DNA from: CAYFQV01 sp964654185
GTDB lineage: Bacteria; Spirochaetota; Spirochaetia; DSM-27196; PWMO01
Direction: 5' to 3'
Length of the DNA stretch: 20,955 nt
NCBI GenBank assembly: GCA_964654185.1
Contig: CAZZIE010000072.1
Location: forward strand, 1 to 20,955
In this document: positions 12,147 to 19,754 of the stretch, one piece after another
How the letters are laid out: every line of letters begins with the position of its first letter
How positions within the stretch are numbered: position 1 is the first letter of the stretch
Notes under the pieces: model-generated
The model's database searches: none
Told to the model about the DNA's origin: nothing
The model's input: the letters and a program-made list of their open reading frames with translations, nothing else
Translations under genes and position numbers: made by a program

Positions 12147-14249
12147 CTACGCCGTGAACACCGCCAGGCAGCGCCCGGGCACGGCGGCCTCACCGCCGCG
12201 AATCTCGACCCCCTCCTTCGACGCCACCTCCAGCACCGCCTCCGCGGCAACCGCGAGCGTCAACGCCTCGGTGGCGAAGTTGGCGACAACAATTTCCGCA
12301 CCACGCTCCATGATGAGCGCTTCGCCCGGGGATCCCGCCGGCTCTTCGGTTGCCGTCGGCGGGGTTTCGCCGCCGGGCCCCGCGCCGGCGGTGCTCTGGC
12401 CGGCCGCCCCCGCGCCGCCGGGTTCCTCGCCTGCGGAGCTCCAGGCGGCCGCCTCCTCGCGCCCGGGTCGCTCGCCGGCCGCCGAGCCGGCCCGTCCGGA
12501 ACCGACGGGGACGACCCGAACCCGCGGGCGCGCCTGCCCCGCCGCCAGTTCGGGGCGGCGGCGTCGCAGCGTTAGGAGCTCGCGATACCACGCCAGCATA
12601 GAGCGATGCGAATCGCCCGTGTGGGGCGGCGGGTCGCAGTGAGCATCGATCTCATGCCAGGGCAGGATGGACCGCGTGAAGGTCGACTCCGCCTGGGGAT
12701 CCGGCACGTCCTCCGGTTTCCAGCCGAAGTCGCCGAACTCGCTGCGGCGCCCCTCCGAGACCGCGCGGCCCAGGTCGGGATCGCCGTGATCGGTGAAGTA
12801 CTGGAAGGGCGCGGAGGTCGCCCACTCCTCACCCTGGAAGAGCATGGGGACAAAGGGGCTCAGGAGGACCAGCCCCGCCGAGATCTTATAGAGGTCCCTG
12901 TCAACGAGTTGACTGAGACGCTCGCCCACCGCCCGGTTGCCCACCTGATCGTGGTTCTGGTGGTACCCCAGGAAGCGCTCCTGTCCGAGGTGACGGGCGC
13001 TGCGCCCGTGGCGGCGGCGCCGTGACGGGGCAAAGCGATCGTCGTAGACGAAGGTCTCCTCCAGCGCCTTCGCAATGTCGCCGACGGAACCGAAGTCGGC
13101 GTAGTAGCCCCGACGCTCGCCGGTGACGACGGCGTGGAGGGTGTGGTGGAAGTCATCGCTCCACTGCGCATCTATCCCGAAACCGCCCGCCTCCCGGGGC
13201 GTGACGATCCGCGGGTCGTTGAGGTCGCTCTCCGCAATGAGGACAAGCCGGCGTCCGATGTGCGCCTCCAGGGCGTCGACCTCCGTTGCCATCTCCTCCA
13301 GGAAGTGCACCGCCGAGCGGTCGTAGAAGGCGTGTACGGCATCTATCCGCAGCGCGTCGACGTGATAGTCCCGGAGCCACATGAGGGCGTTGTCAATGAA
13401 GAAGCGTCGCACCTGGTGGCTCTCCGGCCCGTCCAGATTCACCGCATCTCCCCAGGGGGTCTGATACTCCGCGGTGAAGTAGGGACCGAACGTGCCCAGG
13501 TAGTTTCCCTCGGGACCGAGGTGGTTGTAGACGACATCCAGAATTAGGGCGATGCCGACGCGGTGGCATGCATCGACCAGGCGCTTCAGGCCGTCGGGGC
13601 CGCCGTATGCGCGGTGGGGTGCGAAGAGGTCCACCCCGTCGTAACCCCACCCGCGGTTTCCGGAGAAGCTGCACACCGGCATGAGCTCCAGATGAGTCAC
13701 CCCGAGCTCCAGCAGGTGAGCCAGCCGCGCCGCCATGCCGTCGAATGTGCCCTCGGAGCTGAAGGTGCCTACGTGGGCCTCATAGATAACCGCCGCCGAC
13801 AGGGGGGCCTGCTGAAAGCCCTGGTCGTTCCAGGGAAAGAGGTCGTGGCGCACCTGCAGGGAGGGGCCGTGAACGCCCTCTGGCTGGAAGCCGGAGCGCG
13901 GATCCGGCAGGGGATCGCCGCCGTCCACCCGGAAGGCGTAGGGAACCTCGGCGGGGTCGTGGGGAACTTCGGCACGCCACCAGCCGTCTTCGCTGCGGGC
14001 CGCGGGGAACTCTTCGCGCCGGCCTTCAGGTCCGTGCTCGGGACGGCGCTCGGGTCCGCCCGCGGGGCGGCCTTCGGGGGCCGCCGTGGCGGGAGCGTCC
14101 CGGCCCGCGCCCGGGCCGGAGTCCGGGCCCGAGTCCGGGCGTTCCTCGCCGTCGCGGGCGCCACGCCCCGGTGTCATTACCACCGCGACGCCTTCAGCCT
14201 GCGGGGCCCACACAGTGACGGTGTATCTCGCGGATTCCTCGTAAGGCAC
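12147..14249 (-). CDS. treZ: malto-oligosyltrehalose trehalohydrolase TreZ
   Basis: A 700-residue GH13 enzyme that hydrolyses maltooligosyl-trehalose to free trehalose, the last step of the TreX-TreY-TreZ route. The N-terminal beta domain begins at ARYTVTVWAPQAEGV. The barrel carries YEAHVGTFS (156-164), LDVVYNHLGPEGNY (237-250), nucleophile Asp303 (DALRIDAVHAF), acid/base Glu340 (LIAESDLND) and Asp434 (HQNHDQVGN), all intact. The GTG at 14249 is chosen because AGGAGG lies five bases upstream. A TTG at 14267 in the same frame would place that Shine-Dalgarno inside the gene. Two low-complexity insertions (residues about 29-86 and 571-645) raise the length above the roughly 580-600 usual for the family. 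It is third in the operon. The 183-bp gap to treY is very GC-rich and compositionally like the insertions, with no gene or promoter I can see. Confidence 0.94.
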   Translation of the reverse strand: MPYEESARYTVTVWAPQAEGVAVVMTPGRGARDGEERPDSGPDSGPGAGRDAPATAAPEGRPAGGPERRPEHGPEGRREEFPAARSEDGWWRAEVPHDPAEVPYAFRVDGGDPLPDPRSGFQPEGVHGPSLQVRHDLFPWNDQGFQQAPLSAAVIYEAHVGTFSSEGTFDGMAARLAHLLELGVTHLELMPVCSFSGNRGWGYDGVDLFAPHRAYGGPDGLKRLVDACHRVGIALILDVVYNHLGPEGNYLGTFGPYFTAEYQTPWGDAVNLDGPESHQVRRFFIDNALMWLRDYHVDALRIDAVHAFYDRSAVHFLEEMATEVDALEAHIGRRLVLIAESDLNDPRIVTPREAGGFGIDAQWSDDFHHTLHAVVTGERRGYYADFGSVGDIAKALEETFVYDDRFAPSRRRRHGRSARHLGQERFLGYHQNHDQVGNRAVGERLSQLVDRDLYKISAGLVLLSPFVPMLFQGEEWATSAPFQYFTDHGDPDLGRAVSEGRRSEFGDFGWKPEDVPDPQAESTFTRSILPWHEIDAHCDPPPHTGDSHRSMLAWYRELLTLRRRRPELAAGQARPRVRVVPVGSGRAGSAAGERPGREEAAAWSSAGEEPGGAGAAGQSTAGAGPGGETPPTATEEPAGSPGEALIMERGAEIVVANFATEALTLAVAAEAVLEVASKEGVEIRGGEAAVPGRCLAVFTA
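12315..12539 (-). repeat. low-complexity insertion in the C-terminal part of TreZ
   Basis: This encodes residues 571-645, rich in Gly, Ala, Glu, Pro and Ser. It interrupts the C-terminal beta domain between the helix ending LRRRRPELAAGQ and the strand MERGAEIVVANF. The normal family has a short loop here. Confidence 0.7.
13992..14165 (-). repeat. low-complexity insertion in the N-terminal domain of TreZ
   Basis: This encodes residues 29-86, rich in Gly, Pro, Arg, Glu and Asp, between the strands GVAVVMTPG and DGWWRAEVP. It contains the tandem PDSGPDSG. The TreZ N-terminal domain normally has a tight turn at this point. Confidence 0.7.
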
Positions 14250-14432
14250 GGATTCCTCCTCGTGCAATCTCCGGCGTTCTCGGCAGGGGAGCGCTGCCTT
14301 ACTGCGCCGGCGGCGGCACCGGTTCGGCTACGGGCCCCGCCCCGGCGTCGGCGCGGCTGCGCCCCCCGCTGCGGCGGCGCTCCTGCGACCAGGGTTCGCC
14401 GCCCCGGCGGCAGGGTTGCAGGGCGCTCCGCC

Positions 14433-17400
14433 TCACCGGCCCTTCCGTCGGACCAGGAGCGCGCCGGGCAGATCTTCGAGAAGCTCCGCCACCTCGTGGG
14501 TTCCGCCCTTCCTGGTGCGTCCGGTCAGGCGGTTCACCCAGGTTCCTGCGGGGAGCTCGACCATTGCCACGGGCTCCACGCCGGTTGCTGATTCGCTCTC
14601 TGCGCGCTCGTCCGCTTCGGTCTCCGGCGCGTTGTACCGCCTGGCCAGGATAATGACCTCTTCGCCGCGGCGGTACCCGAGATAGGGTACGCCGGCAGCG
14701 CTCACGGGCTCGGCCGTGGAGGCGTCGCCGGCGGACCCCCCGCCGGTCTCGTTTTGTGCCTCCGTGGAGGCGTCACCCTCCGAGCGGGCGCCGGCACTTT
14801 CGGAACCTCGAATATCGAGAGGGATGTAACCACCCTCGGAGGAGAAGACGTGCGGGCGCTCATTCCGCACTGCAAGTGCGGTGCGGATGAGGTGGAGCTT
14901 CGGCAGGCCGCTCGCCCAGTCGGCGAAGATCTCCCGGGGAGTCGCCGGGGCCGCAGCGTCCGCGGCCGGGGCCGCAGCGGACCTTCCGCCCCCCGCTTGA
15001 TCGACGCCCCGGCTCTCACCCTCGGGTGCCGATCCACCGGCCGCGTCGGGTCCCGACGCCGCGGTGGGTGCCGGCGCCACGGCGTCGCGTGGGGCCGCAG
15101 CGGCTCCCGGAGCAAGGGCGTCCTCCGGAGGCGCCGGGCCACCCGACCCCGTCGCGCCGGTCAGCCGCGCCAGGAGCTCTTTGCGATGCTCGTAGTCCAC
15201 GGCGCCGCGGTTGTCGGGATCCACGAGGGTGTGGGACCAGAGCTCGCAGCCCTGGTAGGTGTCGGGGACTCCCGGGGCGGTGAAGCGGATCAGCGTGGCA
15301 ACGAAGGAGTTCTTCCAGCCGGCGAGGGAGATCTCGTCGGCGAACTCCTCAACCATCTTCAGAAAGGTCTCGTCGGCCATGGCGCCTTCCAGAAAGGCAC
15401 GGACCCGCCCTTCATATTCGGGGTCCTGGTTGGTCCAGGTTGTGTAGGTCTTGGCTTCGCGCATGGCCTTCTCAGTGAAGGTCCAGATGCGGTCGAAATC
15501 GATGGGCCACGCCCCGATGAGATTCTGGTAGATGAGATACTCCAGATTGCGATCCGGGGTGCCCTCCTCCCGATACTGCTCGTTGTGGACCGAGGCGGCG
15601 TGGACGAACTCCTCCCAGCGGTCCGGCACCGCCGCCAGGGCGGCAATGCGCGCCCGGGTGTCCTCGCTGCGCTTCGTGTCGTGGGTGGAGGCGGCGGACA
15701 TGGCGTTGGGCCAGTGCCGCGCCCGAGTCGCCATGAACTCGTGAAACTCCTCGACGGCAGAGCCGAAGTGGCCGGGATTGCCCCCGACCTCGTTGAGCGC
15801 GGAGAGGCGGTTGTATACGTAGAAGGCGGTATCCTCGGCGCCCTTGGCCATGACCGGGCCGGAGAGCTGCTGGAAGCGCATGACGAACTCGCCCTCGGTC
15901 TCACCGGAGCTCTCCAGGGTCAGCACCGACTTCAGGAACTCGAAGAGCTCGGCGTCGGTGTCCGGGAGGCGTTCCTGCGCCTCGCCGATCGCCCGGTCGA
16001 TCATGGCGCGGTCCGTATCGGTCACGAACTGATCACCGGCGCGAGCGGTATCGGCCACGACGTAGGTGCGGTAGACCGGAAAGGACACCAGTACCTCGGA
16101 GATTGCCGCGGTAACATCGTCCCTGCTGAAGTCCCGGTAGCGCCGGTGTCGGCCGCAGATCTGCTGGAAGAGATCGACCAGGCGGTACACATCGCTTGCA
16201 AAGAGCTCTTCGAGCACCTGATGCTTCGCCGCGTGGAGCACCTCCTCGTACGTGCGCTGCTCGCCGGTGAAGTAGCTGTAGAACTCGGTGAAGCGCTCCT
16301 CCGCATCCGGCGGCACGAGAAGACGATTGACCGCGTTGAGAAAGTCATATCCGGTCGTCCCCTCGATCGGCCAGTCCGGCGGCAGGCCCTCGCCCTCTTC
16401 GAGAATCTTCTCCCCGAAGATCCACCCCTCCGGCGTCGCGTTTCGCAGACGCTGAAAATACTGCCGAGGATCCCGCAGCCCGTCGGGGTGGTCGACCCGC
16501 ACTCCCTGCAGCGATCCATCCTGGAGCCACTCGAGCACTCGGCGGTGGGTTTCGTAGAAGACTTCCTCGTCCTCCATGCGCAGCCCGATGAGGGTATTGA
16601 TGTCGAAGAAGCGCCGATACCCCAGATCACTCCGGGCGAGACGCCACAGTGCCAGGCGGTAGTTCTGCCCCTCGTGGAGCGCGTCCATGAGGTCCGGCTC
16701 GCTGTTCACCCGCTCGACCTCCGCGTCCACGGCGCGGCGCACGTTGGGCTGCCGGTCGAGGAGCTCCGCCAGATAGGTCCGAATGACTTCCTTGTCCCGA
16801 TGTCTCCGGTACACACTCGTTCGATCCGTCGCCGATGAGAGGGGAAGGTAGTCCAGCGCGCTCGCCAGGAAGCCGAGCTCGTCGGAGTCGACGGTTCGCG
16901 CCGCCCTGGTAAGAAGTCCCGACAGGCTGCGGGGCGAGACCGGCACGACGTGCTCGTAGTAGCGGAAGAAGAAACTCCCTTCCACCCGCTCCAGGCGCAC
17001 CTCCCCGGACTCGATGAGGCGTCCGTAGTGGTCGCCCAGTACGGGAAGGAGAATCCGGTTCCGCGACTCCCCGGGAGGATACTCCCAGTCCACGTCGAAG
17101 AAACTGGCGAAGCGGCTCGAGGGCCCGTTTTCCAGCACATCCCACCACCAGGCGTTCTCGGGCCCGCCGATCGCCATGTGGTTCGGCACGACATCGAGAA
17201 TGTGGCCCATGCCGGATTCGTCCAGGGCGCGGCAGAACCAGCTGCGCCCCTTCTCGCCGCCGAGCTCCTCGTTGACCTTTGAGGGATCCACGACATCGTA
17301 CCCGTGGGTGCTCCCGGGCGTCGCCTGCAAATAGGGCGATGCATACACGTGTGAAACCCCGAGCTCTGCAAGGTACGGCACCACCGCGGCGGCGGCATCG

Positions 17401-17444
17401 AAGTCGAAGTCGGGGGTGAGTTGCAGTCGATAGGTTGCGGTCAT
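14433..17444 (-). CDS. treY: malto-oligosyltrehalose synthase TreY
   Basis: A 1003-residue GH13 enzyme that converts the reducing-end alpha-1,4 bond of maltodextrins into the alpha,alpha-1,1 bond of a trehalosyl unit. The N-terminus is typical (TATYRLQLTPDFDF, then HVYASPYLQATPGSTHGYD). Catalytic residues are Asp318 (GVRVDHPDGL), Glu345 (IFGEKIL) and Asp589 (STHDTKRSED). The family hallmark FTAPGVPDTYQGCEL is at 721-735. The ATG at 17444 has TGGAGA upstream, which lies in the last unit of a 13-bp tandem array. Low-complexity insertions at about 763-837, 879-915 and 941-956 account for a length beyond the usual 700-900 residues. They all sit in the C-terminal part, clear of the active site. 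It is second in the operon, 54 bp after glgX. Confidence 0.95.
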   Translation of the reverse strand: MTATYRLQLTPDFDFDAAAAVVPYLAELGVSHVYASPYLQATPGSTHGYDVVDPSKVNEELGGEKGRSWFCRALDESGMGHILDVVPNHMAIGGPENAWWWDVLENGPSSRFASFFDVDWEYPPGESRNRILLPVLGDHYGRLIESGEVRLERVEGSFFFRYYEHVVPVSPRSLSGLLTRAARTVDSDELGFLASALDYLPLSSATDRTSVYRRHRDKEVIRTYLAELLDRQPNVRRAVDAEVERVNSEPDLMDALHEGQNYRLALWRLARSDLGYRRFFDINTLIGLRMEDEEVFYETHRRVLEWLQDGSLQGVRVDHPDGLRDPRQYFQRLRNATPEGWIFGEKILEEGEGLPPDWPIEGTTGYDFLNAVNRLLVPPDAEERFTEFYSYFTGEQRTYEEVLHAAKHQVLEELFASDVYRLVDLFQQICGRHRRYRDFSRDDVTAAISEVLVSFPVYRTYVVADTARAGDQFVTDTDRAMIDRAIGEAQERLPDTDAELFEFLKSVLTLESSGETEGEFVMRFQQLSGPVMAKGAEDTAFYVYNRLSALNEVGGNPGHFGSAVEEFHEFMATRARHWPNAMSAASTHDTKRSEDTRARIAALAAVPDRWEEFVHAASVHNEQYREEGTPDRNLEYLIYQNLIGAWPIDFDRIWTFTEKAMREAKTYTTWTNQDPEYEGRVRAFLEGAMADETFLKMVEEFADEISLAGWKNSFVATLIRFTAPGVPDTYQGCELWSHTLVDPDNRGAVDYEHRKELLARLTGATGSGGPAPPEDALAPGAAAAPRDAVAPAPTAASGPDAAGGSAPEGESRGVDQAGGGRSAAAPAADAAAPATPREIFADWASGLPKLHLIRTALAVRNERPHVFSSEGGYIPLDIRGSESAGARSEGDASTEAQNETGGGSAGDASTAEPVSAAGVPYLGYRRGEEVIILARRYNAPETEADERAESESATGVEPVAMVELPAGTWVNRLTGRTRKGGTHEVAELLEDLPGALLVRRKGR
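14577..14624 (-). repeat. short low-complexity insertion near the TreY C-terminus
   Basis: This encodes residues 941-956 (ETEADERAESESATGV), a Glu/Ala/Ser-rich loop between the strand IILARRY and the strand VAMVELP. Confidence 0.5.
14700..14810 (-). repeat. second low-complexity insertion in TreY
   Basis: This encodes residues 879-915, Gly/Ser/Ala/Glu/Thr-rich, with GDAST occurring twice. The DNA CCGTGGAGGCGTC occurs at 14714-14726 and again at 14762-14774, an in-frame 48-bp offset. It separates YIPLDIRG from VPYLGYRRGEEV. Confidence 0.65.
14934..15158 (-). repeat. major low-complexity insertion in TreY
   Basis: This encodes residues 763-837, about 75 residues of mostly Ala, Gly, Pro and Ser, between YEHRKELLARL and REIFADWASGLPKLH. 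The 15-bp sequence GCCGGGGCCGCAGCG is present at 14944-14958 and 14965-14979 (plus strand), a 21-bp in-frame offset giving AAAP-type repeats. Confidence 0.72.
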
Positions 17445-17447
17445 GTC

Positions 17448-17512
17448 GTCTCCAGACGTGTACTCCGGGCGTCTACCCCAGGCGTTTACTCCAGGCGGCT
17501 ACCCCAGGCGCT
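17448..17512 (-). repeat. 13-bp tandem array joining the glgX end to the treY ribosome-binding site
   Basis: Five consecutive 13-bp units on the minus strand share the consensus NACGCCTGGRGTA: 17512-17500, 17499-17487, 17486-17474, 17473-17461 and a diverged fifth at 17460-17448. The first unit supplies the last glgX codons and most of its stop codon (17501-17499). The fifth contains the CTGGAG that acts as the treY Shine-Dalgarno. Confidence 0.85.
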
Positions 17513-19601
17513 GAAGCACCACGATGCTCCGCGCCGCAACGGTGAAAGCTTCGCCGGCGGTGTGGTCCTCCGGCGTGTCGATCCAGCCGCTCTCGGTTCG
17601 CAGTACCGTGCGCCACCGGCGCCCGAAGCGCTTGTCCGGCAGCGTGAAGTCGAGGTCCTCGTAGTGCGCGTTGAATACCAGGTAGAAACTGTCATCGCGT
17701 ACCTCCCGGCCGTGCACGTCCGGGGTCGCAATGCCGTGACCGTTGAGGAAGACTCCGATCGACTTGGCGTAGCCCTCTTCCCAGTAGTGGTCCTCCATCT
17801 CCACCCCGTCCAGGGTGAACCAGGCAATGTCGTCCAGACCCTTGCCGTAGATGGGCCGGCCCTGGAAGAAGCGCCGGCGCTTGAAGACGGGGTGCTCCGC
17901 CCGGAACGCAATGAGCCGTCGCGTGAAGCGGTGGAGGTCCCAGTCGGCCCTGGACCAGTCGTACCAGGAGATCTCGTTGTCCTGGCAGTACCCGTTGTTG
18001 TTGCCGTACTGGCTCCGGCCGATCTCATCCCCGCCGAGGAGCATGGGAACCCCCGCGGAGAGGAGAAGAGTCGCAAGGAAGTTGCGTTGCTGCTTTCCCC
18101 GGAGGGCAAGGACCTCTTCCTCGTCGGTCTCCCCTTCCGCCCCGCAGTTCCATGACCGATTGTGGTCTTCCCCGTCGCGGCCGTCTTCCCCGTTGGCATC
18201 GTTATGTTTCTGGTTATAAGAGACCAGGTCCCGCATGGTGAAGCCGTCGTGGGCGGTCACGAAGTTGACGCTGGCGTAGGGGAGGCGGCCGGTGTTCTCG
18301 TAGAGATCCGAGCTGCCGGTGAGGCGATAGGCGAACTCGGGGAGGGTCTGGTCCTGACCGCGCCAGAAGTCGCGGATGGAATCGCGGTACTTGCCGTTCC
18401 ACTCCGACCACAGGGTGGGGAAGTTACCCACCTGATAGCCCCCTTCGCCGACGTCCCAGGGCTCGGCAATGAGCTTGGTCTGAGAGATGACCGGGTCCTG
18501 CTGGATGATGTCGAAGAAGGCGCTCAAACGGTCGACGTCGTGGAGCTCTCGCGCCAGCGCCGCGGCAAGGTCGAAGCGGAAGCCGTCGACGTGCATCTCC
18601 GTGACCCAGTAGCGCAAGGAGTCCATGATGAGCTGCAGCACGTTGGGGTGGCGCATGTTCAGGGAGTTGCCCGTTCCCGTGTAGTCCATGTAGTAGTGCC
18701 GGTCTTCGGCGGTGAGGCGATAGTAGGCGGCGTTGTCGAGCCCCTTGAAGGAGAGTACCGGTCCTTCGTGGTTGCCCTCGGCCGTGTGGTTATACACCAC
18801 GTCCAGGATCACCTCGATCCCTGCGTCGTGGAGCGCCTTGACCATGTTCTTGAACTCCGGCACCACCGAGCTCGGATCCTCCCGGGAGGCGTACTCGTTG
18901 TGCGGAGCGAAGTAGCCGATGGTGTTGTACCCCCAGTAGTTCCGCAGACCCTTCTCCAGAAGGTGTCCGTCGTGGGTGAACTGGTGGACCGGCATGAGCT
19001 CAACTGCGGTGACGCCCAGGCGTTTCAGGTATTCAACGGTCGTCGGGTGCGCAATGCCGCTGTAGGTTCCCCGCACGCTTGCCGGCAACTGCTCGGCGAT
19101 CACCGAGAAGCCTTTCACATGGGCCTCGTAGATCACGGTGTCGTTCCAGGGAGTCCGGGGTCGATGATCACCGGTCCAGTCGAAGAAGGGGTTGGTCACC
19201 ACTCCCTTGGGCACGAAGGGTCCGCTGTCCTGGGTGTTGGGCGACCAGTCGGGCTCAGTTGCGTCGTAGGGGTGCACGGCGTCGTTCCAGACGACGTGGC
19301 CTTCCACCGCCTTTGCGTACGGGTCGAGGAGCAGCTTCTCTGCGTTGCAGAGGTTCCCCTCTGCGGGGTCCCAGGGGCCGTGCGCCCGGAAGCCGTAGCG
19401 CTGCCCGGGCAGCACACTCGGCAGATAGCCGTGCCAGCAGTGCCCGGTCTGCTCCGGCAGGACGACCCGCGTCTCACGGCCGGTCTCGTCGAAGAGGCAC
19501 AGCTCCACCTTCTCGGCGACGCTGGAGAAGACACTGAAATTGGTCCCGGCGCCGTCGTAGGTGGCGCCGAGGGGATAGGGTTTGCCCGGTAATACATCCA
19601 T
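17499..19601 (-). CDS. glgX: glycogen debranching enzyme GlgX/TreX
   Basis: A 700-residue GH13 isoamylase-type enzyme that cleaves alpha-1,6 branches of glycogen or maltodextrin and supplies linear chains to TreY. The N-terminal CBM48-like domain runs from GKPYPLGATYDGAGTNFSVF to about 140. The barrel contains VIYEAHVKGF (156-165), LDVVYNHTAEGN (266-277), nucleophile Asp344 (DGFRFDLAAAL), acid/base Glu380 (LIAEPWDVG) and Asp452 (VTAHDGFTMRDLVSYN). NHDANGEDG-type loop sequence at 467-474 and LGGDEIGRSQYGNNN (522-536) are typical. Length is normal and it has no low-complexity insertion, unlike TreY and TreZ. The ATG at 19601 is the only start that suits the domain, but it has no Shine-Dalgarno, and TATACT lies seven bases upstream. 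It is first in the operon. The gene name treX would fit the context equally well. Confidence 0.95.
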   Translation of the reverse strand: MDVLPGKPYPLGATYDGAGTNFSVFSSVAEKVELCLFDETGRETRVVLPEQTGHCWHGYLPSVLPGQRYGFRAHGPWDPAEGNLCNAEKLLLDPYAKAVEGHVVWNDAVHPYDATEPDWSPNTQDSGPFVPKGVVTNPFFDWTGDHRPRTPWNDTVIYEAHVKGFSVIAEQLPASVRGTYSGIAHPTTVEYLKRLGVTAVELMPVHQFTHDGHLLEKGLRNYWGYNTIGYFAPHNEYASREDPSSVVPEFKNMVKALHDAGIEVILDVVYNHTAEGNHEGPVLSFKGLDNAAYYRLTAEDRHYYMDYTGTGNSLNMRHPNVLQLIMDSLRYWVTEMHVDGFRFDLAAALARELHDVDRLSAFFDIIQQDPVISQTKLIAEPWDVGEGGYQVGNFPTLWSEWNGKYRDSIRDFWRGQDQTLPEFAYRLTGSSDLYENTGRLPYASVNFVTAHDGFTMRDLVSYNQKHNDANGEDGRDGEDHNRSWNCGAEGETDEEEVLALRGKQQRNFLATLLLSAGVPMLLGGDEIGRSQYGNNNGYCQDNEISWYDWSRADWDLHRFTRRLIAFRAEHPVFKRRRFFQGRPIYGKGLDDIAWFTLDGVEMEDHYWEEGYAKSIGVFLNGHGIATPDVHGREVRDDSFYLVFNAHYEDLDFTLPDKRFGRRWRTVLRTESGWIDTPEDHTAGEAFTVAARSIVVLQRLG

Positions 19602-19608
19602 GTTCGGT

Positions 19609-19614
19609 AGTATA
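19609..19614 (-). promoter_or_regulatory. possible -10 box giving a leaderless glgX transcript
   Basis: TATACT on the minus strand ends seven bases before the glgX ATG (19601), so transcription would start at or very near the start codon. No good -35 lies 16-18 bases upstream. This fits with the absence of a Shine-Dalgarno, but both features are weak evidence. Confidence 0.35.
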
Positions 19615-19688
19615 GACAGTACGGAACGGCACCGCGCACCGTCTACCTGCCGGCGGCGGCCGCGGGCCGGCGCGGGCGGCCGCCCGTG

Positions 19689-19718
19689 TTGAAACCCCGT
19701 GCGCCGGCGGGGGATACT
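19689..19718 (+). promoter_or_regulatory. sigma70-type promoter of the PLP decarboxylase gene
   Basis: TTGAAA (19689-19694) and GATACT (19713-19718) are separated by 18 bases. The predicted start near 19725 gives a leader of about 30 bases that contains GGAAGGAG six bases before the ATG at 19755. Confidence 0.6.
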
Positions 19719-19754
19719 GGGCCGCACCAGGGTTACACCGGGAAGGAGCCGCAG

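Noticed and set aside
14250..14267. TTG start for treZ at 14267
   Set aside because: The strong AGGAGG at 14260-14255 would lie inside the coding sequence; it is placed correctly for the GTG at 14249.
14754..16838. A 694-codon plus-strand frame opposite treY
   Set aside because: Shadow of treY; the minus-strand product has all TreY catalytic motifs and the plus-strand product none.
18162..19592. A 476-codon plus-strand frame opposite glgX
   Set aside because: Shadow of glgX, with no recognisable domain.
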